A stretch of DNA of 64,000 bases from Breoghania corrubedonensis (GTDB lineage Bacteria > Pseudomonadota > Alphaproteobacteria > Rhizobiales > Stappiaceae), in the NCBI RefSeq assembly GCF_003053845.1, contig NZ_QAYG01000001.1, positions 316,078 to 380,077 on the forward strand. The letters are read 5' to 3'. The position numbers and the translations under genes are program-made. This document shows, in pieces, positions 1-9,971 of the stretch (the stretch's first letter is position 1; every line of letters begins with the position of its first letter). The notes beneath the pieces are model-generated. The model made no database searches. It was not told the DNA's origin and saw only the letters and a program-made list of their open reading frames with translations.

Positions 1-1
1 C

Positions 2-451
2 GGCGCTTGTTCCGGCAATCCGGGCCCCGGCGGCTGGGGTGCGGTGTTGCGGTTTGGCGATCATGAGCGCGAACTGAATGGCGGCGAGGCAGACACCACC
101 AACAACCGCATGGAACTGATGGCCGCGATCGAGGCGCTCAACGCGCTGAAGCGGTCCTGCGCGGTCGATCTCTTCACCGATTCCGTCTATGTGCGCGACG
201 GCATCAGCAAGTGGCTGTTCGGGTGGAAGAAGAACGGCTGGAAGACGGCTTCCAAGAAACCGGTGAAGAACGCCGAACTGTGGCAGGCGCTGGACGAGGC
301 GCGGCGGCGGCACGATGTGGAATGGCACTGGCTGAAGGGCCACGCAGGCCACCCGGAAAACGAACGCGCGGACGAACTGGCACGCACCGGCATGGCACCC
401 TACAAGGCGCGCCGGGGCCGACCGCGCCCGCCGGGAGACACCTCTGCATGA
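2..451 (+). CDS. rnhA: Ribonuclease HI, 5' end outside window
   Basis: Cleaves the RNA strand of RNA/DNA hybrids in the cytoplasm. The reading frame is open from base 2 and begins inside the conserved glycine-rich loop ([10 protein letters not shown]), so only the first few residues, including the first catalytic Asp, lie upstream. Visible are the catalytic Glu in NNRMEL, Asp in FTDSVYV, and the His/Asp pair in [15 protein letters not shown], plus the basic [16 protein letters not shown] handle. The C-terminal tail is short and Arg/Pro-rich. The stop overlaps the next gene's start (ATGA), which suggests translational coupling. A GTG at 44 would remove conserved sequence and is not the true start. 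Confidence 0.95.
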   Translation, partial: GACSGNPGPGGWGAVLRFGDHERELNGGEADTTNNRMELMAAIEALNALKRSCAVDLFTDSVYVRDGISKWLFGWKKNGWKTASKKPVKNAELWQALDEARRRHDVEWHWLKGHAGHPENERADELARTGMAPYKARRGRPRPPGDTSA

Positions 452-1401
452 GGAACGGTCCGTCCCCCGTTTCGATGCCGACCGCCGGGGCCGACCGGAC
501 GGAGCACCGGCACGACGAAGAAGCCCACACGGCAGGGCACACGCTCATTCTTGCCAACCCGACCTCGGGCGGCTTCGATGCGAAGGCTCTTCGGCGCATA
601 GCCGCGCGCTTGCGCGATGCGGGCCGCACGGTTGAGCTGCGACTGACGACCCATGCCGGCGAGATCGGCGAGATCTGTTCCGATCCGCAGCTTGCGGTGG
701 ACGTGCTCGTGATCGCCGGCGGTGACGGGTCCATCAACGAGGCGCTGACGGGGTTCCAGTCGATCCTCGCGCCACCCGCTCTCGCCGTCGTGCCATGCGG
801 CACGGCAAACGTGCTCGCCCAGGAGCTTGGGCTGCCGTCCAGGCCGGACAGGATCGCCGACATGATCCTTAGGCGGCGAACGAAAAATCTCCATTATGGG
901 CTGGCCGATGGCCGGCCCTTTCTGCTTATGGTGTCGGCCGGGTTCGATGCTCTGGTGGTTCATACCGTGCCGCTCACGTTGAAGCGCCGGCTGGGAAAAC
1001 TGGCCTATGTGATCACCGCTTTCAAGCAGGCGACACGCCCTCGCCACAGCGATCTGGTGGTGGAGGCTGATGGAGAGCAGATCACCTGCCGACTTGCCGT
1101 GATCACCAAGGCCGCCCATTACGGTGGCCCTTTCGTCATCTGCGGCAAGGCGAATGTGAGCGAACCCGGACTTTATCTCGTTGCCTTGACGAACGACCGG
1201 ATTCCATCGCTGGTTCGCGCCGGCGTCGCCCTCCTGAGAGGGCGAATGGAAAGATGCAGGGACGTCGTCATCCGGCCGCTGACTCGTGCCACGGTCACGT
1301 CGGCCGCCCCCGTCGCGGCGCAGATCGACGGCGACCCCTTCGGCATCACGCCACTCACCATCGAACAGGGTCCGCGTTCGCTGACGATGATCGTGCCCTG
1401 A
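448..1401 (+). CDS. YegS/LCB5/diacylglycerol-kinase family lipid kinase
   Basis: 317 aa, probably an ATP-dependent lipid kinase of the DAGK catalytic family (diacylglycerol or a related lipid). The nucleotide-binding signature [10 protein letters not shown] lies near residue 90, followed by [15 protein letters not shown], both hallmarks of the family. The C-terminal beta domain ends in AQIDGDPF, the usual substrate-side motif. The start at 448 is chosen because it overlaps the rnhA stop in an ATGA junction and lies after a GGGAGA stretch; an open frame extends further upstream but would run through rnhA. The actual lipid substrate cannot be read from sequence. Confidence 0.85.
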   Translation: MRNGPSPVSMPTAGADRTEHRHDEEAHTAGHTLILANPTSGGFDAKALRRIAARLRDAGRTVELRLTTHAGEIGEICSDPQLAVDVLVIAGGDGSINEALTGFQSILAPPALAVVPCGTANVLAQELGLPSRPDRIADMILRRRTKNLHYGLADGRPFLLMVSAGFDALVVHTVPLTLKRRLGKLAYVITAFKQATRPRHSDLVVEADGEQITCRLAVITKAAHYGGPFVICGKANVSEPGLYLVALTNDRIPSLVRAGVALLRGRMERCRDVVIRPLTRATVTSAAPVAAQIDGDPFGITPLTIEQGPRSLTMIVP

Positions 1402-1415
1402 AATCGGCCCGTACG

Positions 1416-4331
1416 TCAGCCCTGCATCCGGGAGAGCTGGTTGCTCAGCATCCGGGTGGCGTCCTCGGCCGGCATGGGCTGGCCATAGAGGAAGCCTTGC
1501 GCGTATTCGCAGCCCATCTGCAGCAACTCCAGCGCATCGGACTCCGTCTCCGCCCCTTCCGCGACCACGTCCATACCGAGGTCGTGGGCGAGCGTCACAA
1601 TCGAGCGCAGGATGACCGGACGGGCCCCATTGTGGTTCTTCTGGTCGTTGCGCACGAAGGACTGGTCGACCTTGATCGTGTCGAAGGGAAAGCGCTGCAG
1701 GTAGCTCAGGCTGGAATACCCCGTGCCGAAATCGTCAAGCGACAGGCCGGCGCCGAAAGAACGAAGGCGCTCCAGCACCTTGGCGGAATATTCAGGGTTT
1801 TCCATCACCAGCGACTCGGTGATCTCCAGCTTCAGCGTGCCGGGCGTCAGCGCCGAGCGCGACATCACCGCCTTCACGTCATTGATGAGATCGTGGCGCA
1901 GAAGCTGGCGGGAGGAGACGTTGACCGAGGTGAACAGGCGGTAGTTGTCGTGGTGTTGTTGCTGCCAGTAGGCAAGCTGACGGGCGGCACGCTCCAGCAC
2001 GTAAATGCCGAGCTCGTTGATGAGGCCGGATTCCTCCGCCAGCGGAATGAACTCATGCGGCCCGAGCCAGCCCTGCTTGGGATGCTGCCAGCGTACCAGC
2101 GCCTCGAAACCGGCAATGGCGCGGTCGCTCAGGCGAATGATCGGCTGGTAGAGAATGCGTAGCTCGCCGTTGCTGATCGCCGACTTCAGATCGTTTTCCA
2201 GAACCACCCGGTCGCCGGTCACAGTCTTCAGTGTCGGGCGGTAGGCCTCGATGCGATCGCCGCCGAGCATCTTCGCCTGGTACATGGCGATCTCGGCATC
2301 GCGCACAACTTCGGCAGCGGTGGTGTTGGCCTCGTCACCGATGGCAAGGCCGATGGATCCGGTCAGGTAGATCTCGTGCTCGCCGAATGTGAGCGGCGCG
2401 CGCACCGTACGGCGCAACGCCTCGCCAAGGCCGGCGATGCGGTCTGCCTGCTGCTCAGACAAGAGCACGATGCCGAACTGGTCGCCCGCCAGCCGGCAAA
2501 GCGAATCCTGCGGCTTGATCTGACGGGCGAGCCGCCGCGCCATGGTCAGCAGGATCGAGTCCCCGACCGAGATGCCCTGATTGTCGTTGACCTGCTTGAA
2601 ACCATCCAGATCGAGCACGATCGCGGTGGGCCGACCGGCGCCTTCTGCCCGATAACGGGACATGGCGGCATCGAAACGGTCCAGGAAGATCTGGCGGTTG
2701 GGAAGGCCGGTGAGGTTGTCGATGACGGAATCGTGCAGCAGCCGTTCCTCGAAGGTTTTCTGCTCGGTGGCGTCGTGCAGCGTGCCGACGCAGCGCACGA
2801 CCTCGCCATCGGCGCCCAGAAGCGGGCGCGCGCGCAGAAGGAACCAGCGGAAATGGCCGTCCTCGGAGCGCAAGCGGAAGACCTGCGAGATCCGCCCGCG
2901 ACGCTGATCGATGATCGCGTCGAGTGTGGCGCGGAAGCGGTCGCGATCCTGCGGATGGATGACGTCGAGCCAGTCGCGCGCAGGACCTTCCAACGTTCCG
3001 GGCTTCAATGCCAGCAGCATCTCCAGTTCGCCCGCGGTGTGAATGCGGTCGCGATCGACGTCCCAATCCCAGACCATGTCGCCGGAGCCGGTCAGCGCGA
3101 GCGCCCGGCGCTCCACATCGCCGATGGATCCCTGCACGAGGGCGCCGCCGGCAAAGGCATGCTGCATCACGGTGAAGCCGATCAACAGCACGATCAGCAC
3201 CATGCCGCCATCGAGTGCCGGCTGGACGAGATCATTGGAAAGACCGCCGGTGACGGCAAGCGCAGACCCGCAGAGCCAGGCCAGCAGCAGCACCCAGGTG
3301 GGAATAAGCATGATCGCCCGGTCGTAGCCCTGAAAGGCCAGTACCAGCACGACACCGAAACCAAGCAGCCCGATGACGCCCAGCGACAGCCGCGCGATAC
3401 CGGCCGCGATGGCGGGATCGGCAATGGCGATGCCGAACAGGCCCAGCAACAGCACCAGCGCCGCAATCGCGACATGGCTGTAGTGGATGTGCCATCGGTT
3501 GAGATTGAGATAGCCGTAGAGGAACACGATCAGGCTCGCCGCCAGCAGGACTTCTCCGCCGGCACGGTAGAGCTGCTCACCGCCGGCACCCAGGCCGAAA
3601 ACCCTGTTCCAGAAACCGAAATCGACGCAGAGATAGCCCAGGACCGTCCACGCGAGGGCGGCAGTCGCCGGGAACATGATCGTTCCCTTGATCACCACGA
3701 TGATGGTGAGGAACAATGCCAGCAGGCCGGAAATGCCAAGCACGATCCCCTTGTAGAGGGTGTAGGCGTTGACGCTGTCCTTGTAGGCCTCCGGTTGCCA
3801 CAAATAGAGCTGCGGTACGTTCGGCGTGCGCAACTCGGCAACGAAGGTGACGACGGCTCCGGGATCGAGCGTGATGCGAAAGACGTCGGCTTCCGGGCTG
3901 GCGATACGCTCGGGAACAATGCCCTGGCTGGGAGAGAGCGAGGCGACACGCGAGCGCCCGAGGTCGGGCCAGATGATGCCGGAGCCGACAAGCCGGTAGT
4001 ATGGGGAAACCAGCAGCCGGTCGATCTGCTCGTCGGAGGGATTGGACAGCGCGAAGACGATCCAGTCCGTGTTCGAGCCGTCGCGCGAGGTTACCTCAAT
4101 GCGCCGAACGATGCCGTCCGCGCCCGGGGCGGTGGAAACCTGCAGATTGGGGCCGTGATTGACGTATCGCTCAACAGAGCGCGTCAGATCGATCGCATCG
4201 GCATTGGCCGGCACCGATATCGCTTCCACCGCGCGCGCCGGCGTTGCCACGCCAGCCACGCCGACCAGGAGAAGCGCTATCAATACGAGACACAGACGAT
4301 GCACCGAAAACTCCAGTCGGGAAGCGAACAT
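1416..4331 (-). CDS. 7TM sensor with PAS, degenerate GGDEF and EAL domains
   Basis: 971 aa membrane-bound cyclic-di-GMP enzyme, most likely a phosphodiesterase. Order: signal peptide (1-34), periplasmic sensor region (about 35-185), seven hydrophobic helices (about 190-395), PAS (about 405-525), GGDEF-type domain (about 530-695), EAL domain (about 705-965). The cyclase signature reads AGDQF (615-619) instead of GGDEF, so cyclase activity is doubtful. The EAL domain keeps EALVRW (743-748), the Asn of SVNVSS, ITES, DDFGTGYSS (866-874), the Lys of IKVD and VAEGAE, so hydrolysis is likely. It is last in a leftward run after thrC, M16 and GNAT, 31 bases behind the GNAT gene. Confidence 0.9.
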   Translation of the reverse strand: MFASRLEFSVHRLCLVLIALLLVGVAGVATPARAVEAISVPANADAIDLTRSVERYVNHGPNLQVSTAPGADGIVRRIEVTSRDGSNTDWIVFALSNPSDEQIDRLLVSPYYRLVGSGIIWPDLGRSRVASLSPSQGIVPERIASPEADVFRITLDPGAVVTFVAELRTPNVPQLYLWQPEAYKDSVNAYTLYKGIVLGISGLLALFLTIIVVIKGTIMFPATAALAWTVLGYLCVDFGFWNRVFGLGAGGEQLYRAGGEVLLAASLIVFLYGYLNLNRWHIHYSHVAIAALVLLLGLFGIAIADPAIAAGIARLSLGVIGLLGFGVVLVLAFQGYDRAIMLIPTWVLLLAWLCGSALAVTGGLSNDLVQPALDGGMVLIVLLIGFTVMQHAFAGGALVQGSIGDVERRALALTGSGDMVWDWDVDRDRIHTAGELEMLLALKPGTLEGPARDWLDVIHPQDRDRFRATLDAIIDQRRGRISQVFRLRSEDGHFRWFLLRARPLLGADGEVVRCVGTLHDATEQKTFEERLLHDSVIDNLTGLPNRQIFLDRFDAAMSRYRAEGAGRPTAIVLDLDGFKQVNDNQGISVGDSILLTMARRLARQIKPQDSLCRLAGDQFGIVLLSEQQADRIAGLGEALRRTVRAPLTFGEHEIYLTGSIGLAIGDEANTTAAEVVRDAEIAMYQAKMLGGDRIEAYRPTLKTVTGDRVVLENDLKSAISNGELRILYQPIIRLSDRAIAGFEALVRWQHPKQGWLGPHEFIPLAEESGLINELGIYVLERAARQLAYWQQQHHDNYRLFTSVNVSSRQLLRHDLINDVKAVMSRSALTPGTLKLEITESLVMENPEYSAKVLERLRSFGAGLSLDDFGTGYSSLSYLQRFPFDTIKVDQSFVRNDQKNHNGARPVILRSIVTLAHDLGMDVVAEGAETESDALELLQMGCEYAQGFLYGQPMPAEDATRMLSNQLSRMQG

Positions 4332-4362
4332 GGCGGCAAGAAGTACCGACTTGTCTGGGCCA

Positions 4363-5007
4363 TCACAAGCGATGTTTCAGGACGTCCCCAAAGGCCGCCG
4401 CCTGGCCATGAGGTCGGACCGGCGGCTCGGGATCCTCAGCCAGCCGCGCAAAGAGAAGATGATCGCGCCATTGCGCATCAATACGCAGGTAGGCGCGCGC
4501 ATGGCCTTCATGGGTAAAGCCGGTGCGACGTAACAGGGCGATTGAGGCTTCATTGTGGGGCAGGCATGCCGCTTCCACACGATGCAGGCCGAGCTTGCGG
4601 AAAACGAAGGCCAGGACGCACTCCACCGCTTCGCTCATGTAGCCATGGCGCGCGTGAGGTTCGCCGATCCAGTAGCCCAGCGCGCAGGATTGGGTGACAC
4701 CACGCCGCACATTTGAAAGCGTCAGCCCCCCGACGATCTCGCTGGTGTCCTGCCGATAGACAAAGAAGGGATACCCGGTCTCGTTGCGCACCTCGCGTTG
4801 ATAACGGCGCAGGCGGCGGCGAAAGGCCGCGCGAGTGAGATCATCCGCCGGCCAGGTCGGTTCCCAGGGCTTCAGGAACGCGTAGGAACGCTCGCGCAGC
4901 AGGGCCCAGGCGGCATGGTCCGCCATGGTCGGCAGACGCAAGACCAATCGTTCGCAACGCAAAACCGGGCTCGGTTCACTGTAGCCGATCGAGCCCAGCA
5001 GAGCCAT
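4363..5007 (-). CDS. RimJ/RimL-type GNAT N-acetyltransferase
   Basis: 214 aa acetyl-CoA-dependent N-acetyltransferase of the RimJ/RimL group, which usually modifies protein N-termini. N-terminal LVLRLPTMADHAAWALLRERS and the core GYWIGEPHARHGYMSEAVECVLAFVF followed by RVEAACLPHNEASIALLRRTGF are the family pattern, with the acetyl-CoA pyrophosphate loop near HARHGYMSEA. Its ATG lies 30 bases after the M16 peptidase stop, so co-transcription with thrC and M16 is likely. This M16-GNAT adjacency is a recurrent rhizobial arrangement (from memory). The substrate is unknown; S5 or S18 would be guesses. Confidence 0.85.
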   Translation of the reverse strand: MALLGSIGYSEPSPVLRCERLVLRLPTMADHAAWALLRERSYAFLKPWEPTWPADDLTRAAFRRRLRRYQREVRNETGYPFFVYRQDTSEIVGGLTLSNVRRGVTQSCALGYWIGEPHARHGYMSEAVECVLAFVFRKLGLHRVEAACLPHNEASIALLRRTGFTHEGHARAYLRIDAQWRDHLLFARLAEDPEPPVRPHGQAAAFGDVLKHRL

Positions 5008-5037
5008 CGCCAGTCCCCCTTCCCTTCCCGTCCCCGA

Positions 5038-6369
5038 TCAGTGCGGCCGGCCGGCGCCCAGGCCGGCATAGCTGCCCTCTTTGCTGGCTTCGGGCGCCGC
5101 CGCGCGCGCGCCGCCGAGACGTTCCGCGATATCGCCGGCCTCCATGAGCTTGCCGACCGGGCCGACCGCCGACAGGGTCGGCACACGGCTTGCGAACGTC
5201 TCCGCGGCCACACGGCGGACATCTTCCGCGGTCACGGCATCTATCCGCTCGACGATCTCCGTCGGATCAAGGCACCGCCCATAGACCATCATCTGCCGCG
5301 CAATCTGGCCGGCACGCGCCACCGGACTTTCCATCGCCATCATCAAGGACGCGCGGATCTGGGCGCGGGCGCGGGCGACCTCCTCCTCGTCGATCCTTTC
5401 GCCCGCCCGGATGAGCTCGCCGAGCAGCACGGGCATCAGTTCTTCGAGATCCTCCTCACCGGAGGCGGCGTGAATGCCGAAAAGACCGGTGTCGGTGAAC
5501 GCCCAATGGAAGGCGTAGACGGCGTAGCAAAGCCCGCGCGTCTCGCGCACCTCCTGAAAAAGGCGGGACGACATGCCGCCACCGAGAATCGCCGCCAGGA
5601 TCTGAATGGCGTAATAGTCGGGGTGCTTGTAGGGCTTGCCCTCAAAGGCCAGCAGCAGCTGCGCTTCCATGAGCTCGCGTACGCGCCGGTTTTCCCCGCC
5701 GCGATACGAGGCGGCGGGAAAACCCGCGCCCGGGCCTTCGGGGAACCTGCCGAAACACTCCCCGGCAAGCTTGACGATGGCATCGTGATCGACCTTGCCG
5801 GCCGCCGACAGGACCATGCTGCCGGCGCGATAGTGCTTGTCGAGATATTCGCGGATGCTGTCGGGGCTGAAGGATCGCACGGTCTGCGGCGTGCCGAGGA
5901 TCGTGCGCCCGATCGGCTGGCCCGGCCAGGCGGTCTCCTGCATCAGGTCGAAGGCCCAGTCTTCCGGCGAATCCTGTGCGCCGCCGATCTCCTGCAGGAT
6001 GACGTGCTGTTCGCGCTTCAGTTCCAGCGGGTCGAACATCGAATTGCCGAGAATGTCGGACAGAAGATCGACCGCGAGCGGTACGTCGTCGGCCAGAACG
6101 CGGGCATAATAGGCCGTATTCTCGACACTGGTCGAGGCATTGAGCTCACCGCCCACCGCCTCGATCTGCTCCGCGATCTCGCGGGCGGAACGCCGTTTTG
6201 TTCCCTTGAAGGCCATGTGTTCCAGAAGGTGCGTCAGGCCATGCTGCGTTTCGGTCTCGTTGCGCGACCCTACCCTGACCCACACCCCAAGCGCTGCCGT
6301 TTCCAGATGCGGCATGTGATCGGTGACAATGGTCAGGCCGTTGTCGAGGCGGCTGATGCGGACATCCAT
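5038..6369 (-). CDS. M16 family zinc metallopeptidase (mitochondrial-processing-peptidase-like)
   Basis: 443 aa soluble peptidase of the pitrilysin/MPP-beta type. The inverted zinc motif HLLEH lies near residue 47 in GLTHLLEHMAFKGT, and the third ligand Glu is in the ENTAYYARVL helix region. The partner-side motif is EVRETRGLCYAV. No signal peptide, so it acts in the cytoplasm, unlike the exported M16 pair near the right end. The ATG at 6369 lies 4 bases after the thrC stop, and the conserved N-terminus MDVRISRLDNGLTIV begins there; an upstream in-frame ATG would run into thrC. Cotranscription with thrC is very likely. Confidence 0.92.
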   Translation of the reverse strand: MDVRISRLDNGLTIVTDHMPHLETAALGVWVRVGSRNETETQHGLTHLLEHMAFKGTKRRSAREIAEQIEAVGGELNASTSVENTAYYARVLADDVPLAVDLLSDILGNSMFDPLELKREQHVILQEIGGAQDSPEDWAFDLMQETAWPGQPIGRTILGTPQTVRSFSPDSIREYLDKHYRAGSMVLSAAGKVDHDAIVKLAGECFGRFPEGPGAGFPAASYRGGENRRVRELMEAQLLLAFEGKPYKHPDYYAIQILAAILGGGMSSRLFQEVRETRGLCYAVYAFHWAFTDTGLFGIHAASGEEDLEELMPVLLGELIRAGERIDEEEVARARAQIRASLMMAMESPVARAGQIARQMMVYGRCLDPTEIVERIDAVTAEDVRRVAAETFASRVPTLSAVGPVGKLMEAGDIAERLGGARAAAPEASKEGSYAGLGAGRPH

Positions 6370-6373
6370 GGCT

Positions 6374-7780
6374 TCAGGCCTCCGCCGCGAGGGCGCGTGC
6401 GCGCGTTTCGATGAGATTTTCAACCGCCGAGATATCGTTCGCCACCACCTCGAAGCGCTCCTTGCGTTGCATCAGGTCCGAAAGCCAGTCCGGCAGGGCG
6501 GGCGTTACACCGCTCGCCGCCTTGACGGCATCGGGGAACTTCGCCGGATGGGCGGTCGACAGCACGATCATCGGCGTTTGCGAAGCCCCCTGTTCTTGCG
6601 CGACCGACAGCCCCACAGCCGTATGCGGGTCGGCCAGATAGCCTGCCTCGCGCCAGGTGCGCGCGATGGTCTGCGCGACCGCAGCCTCGTCGGCCCGGCC
6701 GGCGGCGAAGACCTCGCGGATCGCGGACAGACTTTCTGGCGGAAGGCCAAAAGCTCCGGACTGGGAAAGCCCGTCCATCTGTCGCTTGACCGCCTCCGCA
6801 TCCCGGCCGGCGACCTCGAAGAGTAGCCGCTCGAAATTCGAGGAAACCTGAATATCCATAGAGGGCGAGGTGGTCGCGGTCACGCCGCGCGTCTCGTAGC
6901 GCCCGGTTTCGAGCGTCCGCGTCAGGATGTCGTTGATGTTGGTGGCCACCACCAGCTTCTCGACCGGCAGGCCCATTTGGGCCGCGACGTAGCCCGCGAA
7001 GATATCGCCGAAATTGCCCGTCGGTACGGTGAAGGACACCGGGCGGTGCGGCGCGCCCACGGCAACACCGGCCACGAAGTAGTACACCACCTGCGCGACG
7101 ATGCGGGCCCAGTTGATGGAGTTGACGCCGGCAAGGCCCACCTTGTCGCGGAAAGTGAAGTGGTTGAACATTCCCTTCAGCATCGCCTGGCAATCGTCGA
7201 AATTGCCCTTGAGCGCCAGCGCGTGGACGTTCGCCTCGCTCGCGGTCGTCATCTGCCGGCGCTGCACATCGGAAACGCGACCGTCGGGGAAAAGAATGAA
7301 GATGTCGGTGCGTTCGCGTCCGCGGAAGGCCTCTATCGCGGCCCCGCCCGTATCGCCCGAGGTGGCGCCGACGATGGTGGCGCGCTGGTCGCGTTCGGCA
7401 AGCACGTGATCCATCAGCCTGCCGAGAAGCTGCATCGCCACATCCTTGAAGGCGAGCGTCGGCCCATGGAACAGCTCCAGCACGAACCGGTTGTCGGCGA
7501 CCTGGACGAGCGGGGTGACGGCGGGATGGCGGAAGGCGGAGTAGGTTTCGCGCAGCATTCCGGCAAGCACGTCGTCGGGCATGGTATCGCCGGTAAAGGG
7601 CCGAATCACTTCGAAGGCGACTTCGTGATAGGGCTTGCCGGCGAAGCCTGCGATGGTCTCGCGGCTCAGCTGCGGCCATTCGGCCGGTACATAAAGTCCG
7701 CCGTCGCGGGCGAGGCCGCTCAACAGGACGTCGGCAAATTCGAGTTCGGGCGCGCTGCCGCGCGTGCTCACATATTTCAA
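6374..7780 (-). CDS. thrC: Threonine synthase
   Basis: 468 aa PLP enzyme converting O-phospho-L-homoserine to threonine, the last step of threonine synthesis. N-terminus KYVSTRGSAPELEFADVLL is typical; the PLP lysine is in HGPTLAFKDVAMQLL, the phosphate loop in ATSGDTGGAAIEA, and VPTGNFGDIFAGYVA is also conserved. The start is taken as TTG at 7780 because conserved sequence begins there and a strong Shine-Dalgarno (GGGAAGGA, 7788-7795) sits 7 bases upstream. The open frame continues 29 codons further with no family resemblance. First gene of the leftward thrC-M16-GNAT-EAL unit. Confidence 0.95.
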   Translation of the reverse strand: MKYVSTRGSAPELEFADVLLSGLARDGGLYVPAEWPQLSRETIAGFAGKPYHEVAFEVIRPFTGDTMPDDVLAGMLRETYSAFRHPAVTPLVQVADNRFVLELFHGPTLAFKDVAMQLLGRLMDHVLAERDQRATIVGATSGDTGGAAIEAFRGRERTDIFILFPDGRVSDVQRRQMTTASEANVHALALKGNFDDCQAMLKGMFNHFTFRDKVGLAGVNSINWARIVAQVVYYFVAGVAVGAPHRPVSFTVPTGNFGDIFAGYVAAQMGLPVEKLVVATNINDILTRTLETGRYETRGVTATTSPSMDIQVSSNFERLLFEVAGRDAEAVKRQMDGLSQSGAFGLPPESLSAIREVFAAGRADEAAVAQTIARTWREAGYLADPHTAVGLSVAQEQGASQTPMIVLSTAHPAKFPDAVKAASGVTPALPDWLSDLMQRKERFEVVANDISAVENLIETRARALAAEA

Positions 7781-8039
7781 GCCGGTTTCCTTCCCTGACG
7801 CGGATCCGTGCGGGGAACCCGTGTCCGGTTTCAGTGTTCCTGGCCGGGCGTTTGTCGTCCGACCCAAAATAACCGAGGCGCGCGCAGCCGACGATTTGAC
7901 TCCTGTGCCGGCGCAGCGTTCAAACGGACAGGTCGCATTGCGCAGACCCTAGAACAGCCCGCTGCATACGAAAACCGAATTCGTTCGAAAAATGGCGGCT
8001 AAACCGTTAACCCCCCAAACAAATGACGATGCAAACCGC

Positions 8040-8651
8040 TCAGGCGTGGCCCGCGTCACTCGACAGCATGCCGGGTGATATTCCGAGCCGGCCGAGCGCT
8101 TCGTCGTACTTGCCTTCAAGGCTGCCGCCGAAGACCAGAGCATCGTCGGCAGGGCACGTCAGCCAGCCATTGGCCTGGATCTCGGTTTCAAGCTGACCCG
8201 CCCCCCAGCCGGCATAGCCCAGCGCCAGAAGCGCATTCTCCGGGCCGCTGCCATCTGCAATCGCCTTGAGAATCTCCAGCGTGGCGGTCAGGCAGATGCC
8301 CTTCTCGATCGCCAGCGTCGAGTTCCGGACGAAGTAGTCGGCGGAATGCAACACGAAGCCGCGACCGGCTTCCACCGGGCCACCACGATGCACCGGCATC
8401 GTTTCCACCGCCTCGGGCAGGCGGATGGGGTCTTCGTCGCCGATAATACCGAGCTGGGAAAGCAATTCGGGAAAGGAGAGATTGCCAATGAGCTTGTTCA
8501 AGATGAGCCCCATGGCACCTTCGGCCGAATGGGCGCACAGATAGATCACCGTGCGCTCGAAACGATCATCCATCATTCCCGGCATCGCAATCAGGATCTG
8601 GCCGTCCAGGTAGTTTCCCACCGGTTCAAGGGGTCCCGTATCCAATGCCAT
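8040..8651 (-). CDS. yqgE: YqgE/AlgH family protein (DUF179)
   Basis: 203 aa single-domain cytoplasmic protein of the widespread UPF0301 family, whose biochemical role is not settled. Family marks are [62 protein letters not shown] and NGWL. The ATG at 8651 has a clear AGGAAGG ribosome site; a longer frame to 8714 lacks conserved residues. It is divergent from the DsbD-N-like gene, and the two share a 201-base promoter region. A 259-base gap separates it from thrC, so separate transcription is likely. Confidence 0.9.
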   Translation of the reverse strand: MALDTGPLEPVGNYLDGQILIAMPGMMDDRFERTVIYLCAHSAEGAMGLILNKLIGNLSFPELLSQLGIIGDEDPIRLPEAVETMPVHRGGPVEAGRGFVLHSADYFVRNSTLAIEKGICLTATLEILKAIADGSGPENALLALGYAGWGAGQLETEIQANGWLTCPADDALVFGGSLEGKYDEALGRLGISPGMLSSDAGHA

Positions 8652-8852
8652 CTGCACCTTCCTCACTACACCCGCATTCCCCACGGGCCCTATGGACAAG
8701 TCTAGCCGCTGCAACGCGATTTGTTAACGCCGGAGCCGCCGCCAGCGTTTCCGATCCGTCACGCAATCATGAAATGGGGCGTTGCGCTTGCACCTTTAAG
8801 GGGGCGGCATCATCTTCTAGGCTTGCGTGACAAACAGGATAGAAAGAGGCTC

Positions 8853-9779
8853 ATGACAAGGGACGCGGACCAAGGGACCCAAAGAGCAGCGGCTCACCCG
8901 ACAACAGGAAATGGATCGCTTGGCGTCGTCTCTTTGGCCCGGATGACGGCAGCGTTTTTCGCGACCCTCGCGCTGTGCGCCGTGGCCAACAAGCCCGCCG
9001 CGGCCGCCACTTCCCCTTGGTTCCGCTCAACTGGCGGGGAAGTCCGGTTGATCACGGCCGGCGGGCCGGCGGACGGAGACGGCAGCTACCGCGCAGCGCT
9101 GGAGATCCGCACCGAAGAGGGATGGAAGACCTACTGGCGCTATCCCGGCGACAGCGGCATAGGCACGACGGCCGATTTTTCGGGGTCCAGCAACGTTGCG
9201 TCCGCGATGCTTGCATTTCCCGCCCCCGAACGTCATGAGGATCCCTACTCCACGACGATCGGTTACGAGGGCGGCGCCGTGCTGCCCATCACGGTGAAAC
9301 CGGGCTCGCCGGACGCACCGGCGATGCTGGTTGCAGACGTCAGTCTGGGGCTGTGCAAGGACGTGTGCGTCCCCGTCACCGCGCATCTGGAAGTCCCGCT
9401 CGGCCCGGATACGGCCAGGGACGCAACGAGCGGCAACGCGATCGCCGCAGCGCGCGCGAAAGTCCCCCTGCCCGCCAGCGCCGGTGATCCGCTTTCGGTG
9501 ACCGACATCGCGATTGAGCCCGGCACAAAGCCTGTTCTGCGTTTCACGGCGCGGCTGGCAAAACCCGATCAACCGGCGGACCTTTTCGTGGAAGGCCCGG
9601 ACGGCTCCTATCTGAGCGTTCCCGAACGCGCCTCGCAGGACGGCGAGAAAGCTGTCTTCACCCTCTCGTCTGACGGGCTGATGCACAAGGGCGATACGGC
9701 CGAGCTCCGCCTGACCCTCGTCAACGGCGGCGAAGCGGTTGACCAGCGCTGGACCCTCGATGCATCCACACTCGACTAG
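8853..9779 (+). CDS. Periplasmic protein with DsbD N-terminal-like domain
   Basis: 308 aa exported protein. A hydrophobic segment (about residues 31-50, ending in AAAAT) looks like a signal peptide with a long charged leader. The mature part resembles the alpha domain of DsbD, as in EIRTEEGWKTYWRYPGDSGI and the cysteine pair in SLGLCKDVCVPV, but there is no DsbD membrane or thioredoxin domain. It may pass reducing equivalents to periplasmic partners, perhaps with a CcdA-type protein elsewhere. Start at 8853 follows AAGAGG; a later ATG (MTAAFFATL) would give a conventional signal peptide. The peroxiredoxin follows on the same strand after 192 bases. Confidence 0.8.
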   Translation: MTRDADQGTQRAAAHPTTGNGSLGVVSLARMTAAFFATLALCAVANKPAAAATSPWFRSTGGEVRLITAGGPADGDGSYRAALEIRTEEGWKTYWRYPGDSGIGTTADFSGSSNVASAMLAFPAPERHEDPYSTTIGYEGGAVLPITVKPGSPDAPAMLVADVSLGLCKDVCVPVTAHLEVPLGPDTARDATSGNAIAAARAKVPLPASAGDPLSVTDIAIEPGTKPVLRFTARLAKPDQPADLFVEGPDGSYLSVPERASQDGEKAVFTLSSDGLMHKGDTAELRLTLVNGGEAVDQRWTLDASTLD

Positions 9780-9971
9780 GCCCCTCTGCCTACCTGCCCG
9801 TCGAGCATCCACGCGGGGGAATTTCCCGCCCCAGTCCCAAAGACCTACAAGCGGCTCGCAAATCCGGTATGGTCACGCAACGTCGGCCACCTCGACGCCC
9901 TCCGATTACGCGCTATTTCCTGTGCGACGGGCGCGAGAGGAAAGGCGCCTTCACTCAAGGGAGACCAATAC

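Noticed and set aside
211-447. In-frame extension of the lipid kinase upstream to 211
   Set aside because: It lies wholly inside rnhA in another frame and has no kinase similarity; the ATGA overlap at 448 is a natural start.
2376-4517. 713-codon rightward open frame opposite the EAL gene
   Set aside because: Antisense to a clear multi-domain protein; composition is His/Gln/Arg/Ala/Asp noise typical of GC-rich antisense frames.
4798-6414. 538-codon rightward frame opposite the M16/GNAT genes
   Set aside because: Antisense of the M16 peptidase and GNAT genes, with no recognisable motif.
8751-8853. Specific sigma-70 promoter between yqgE and the DsbD-N-like gene
   Set aside because: A TTGCAC-like -35 is present, but no good -10 at 16-18 bases; too weak to list as a site.
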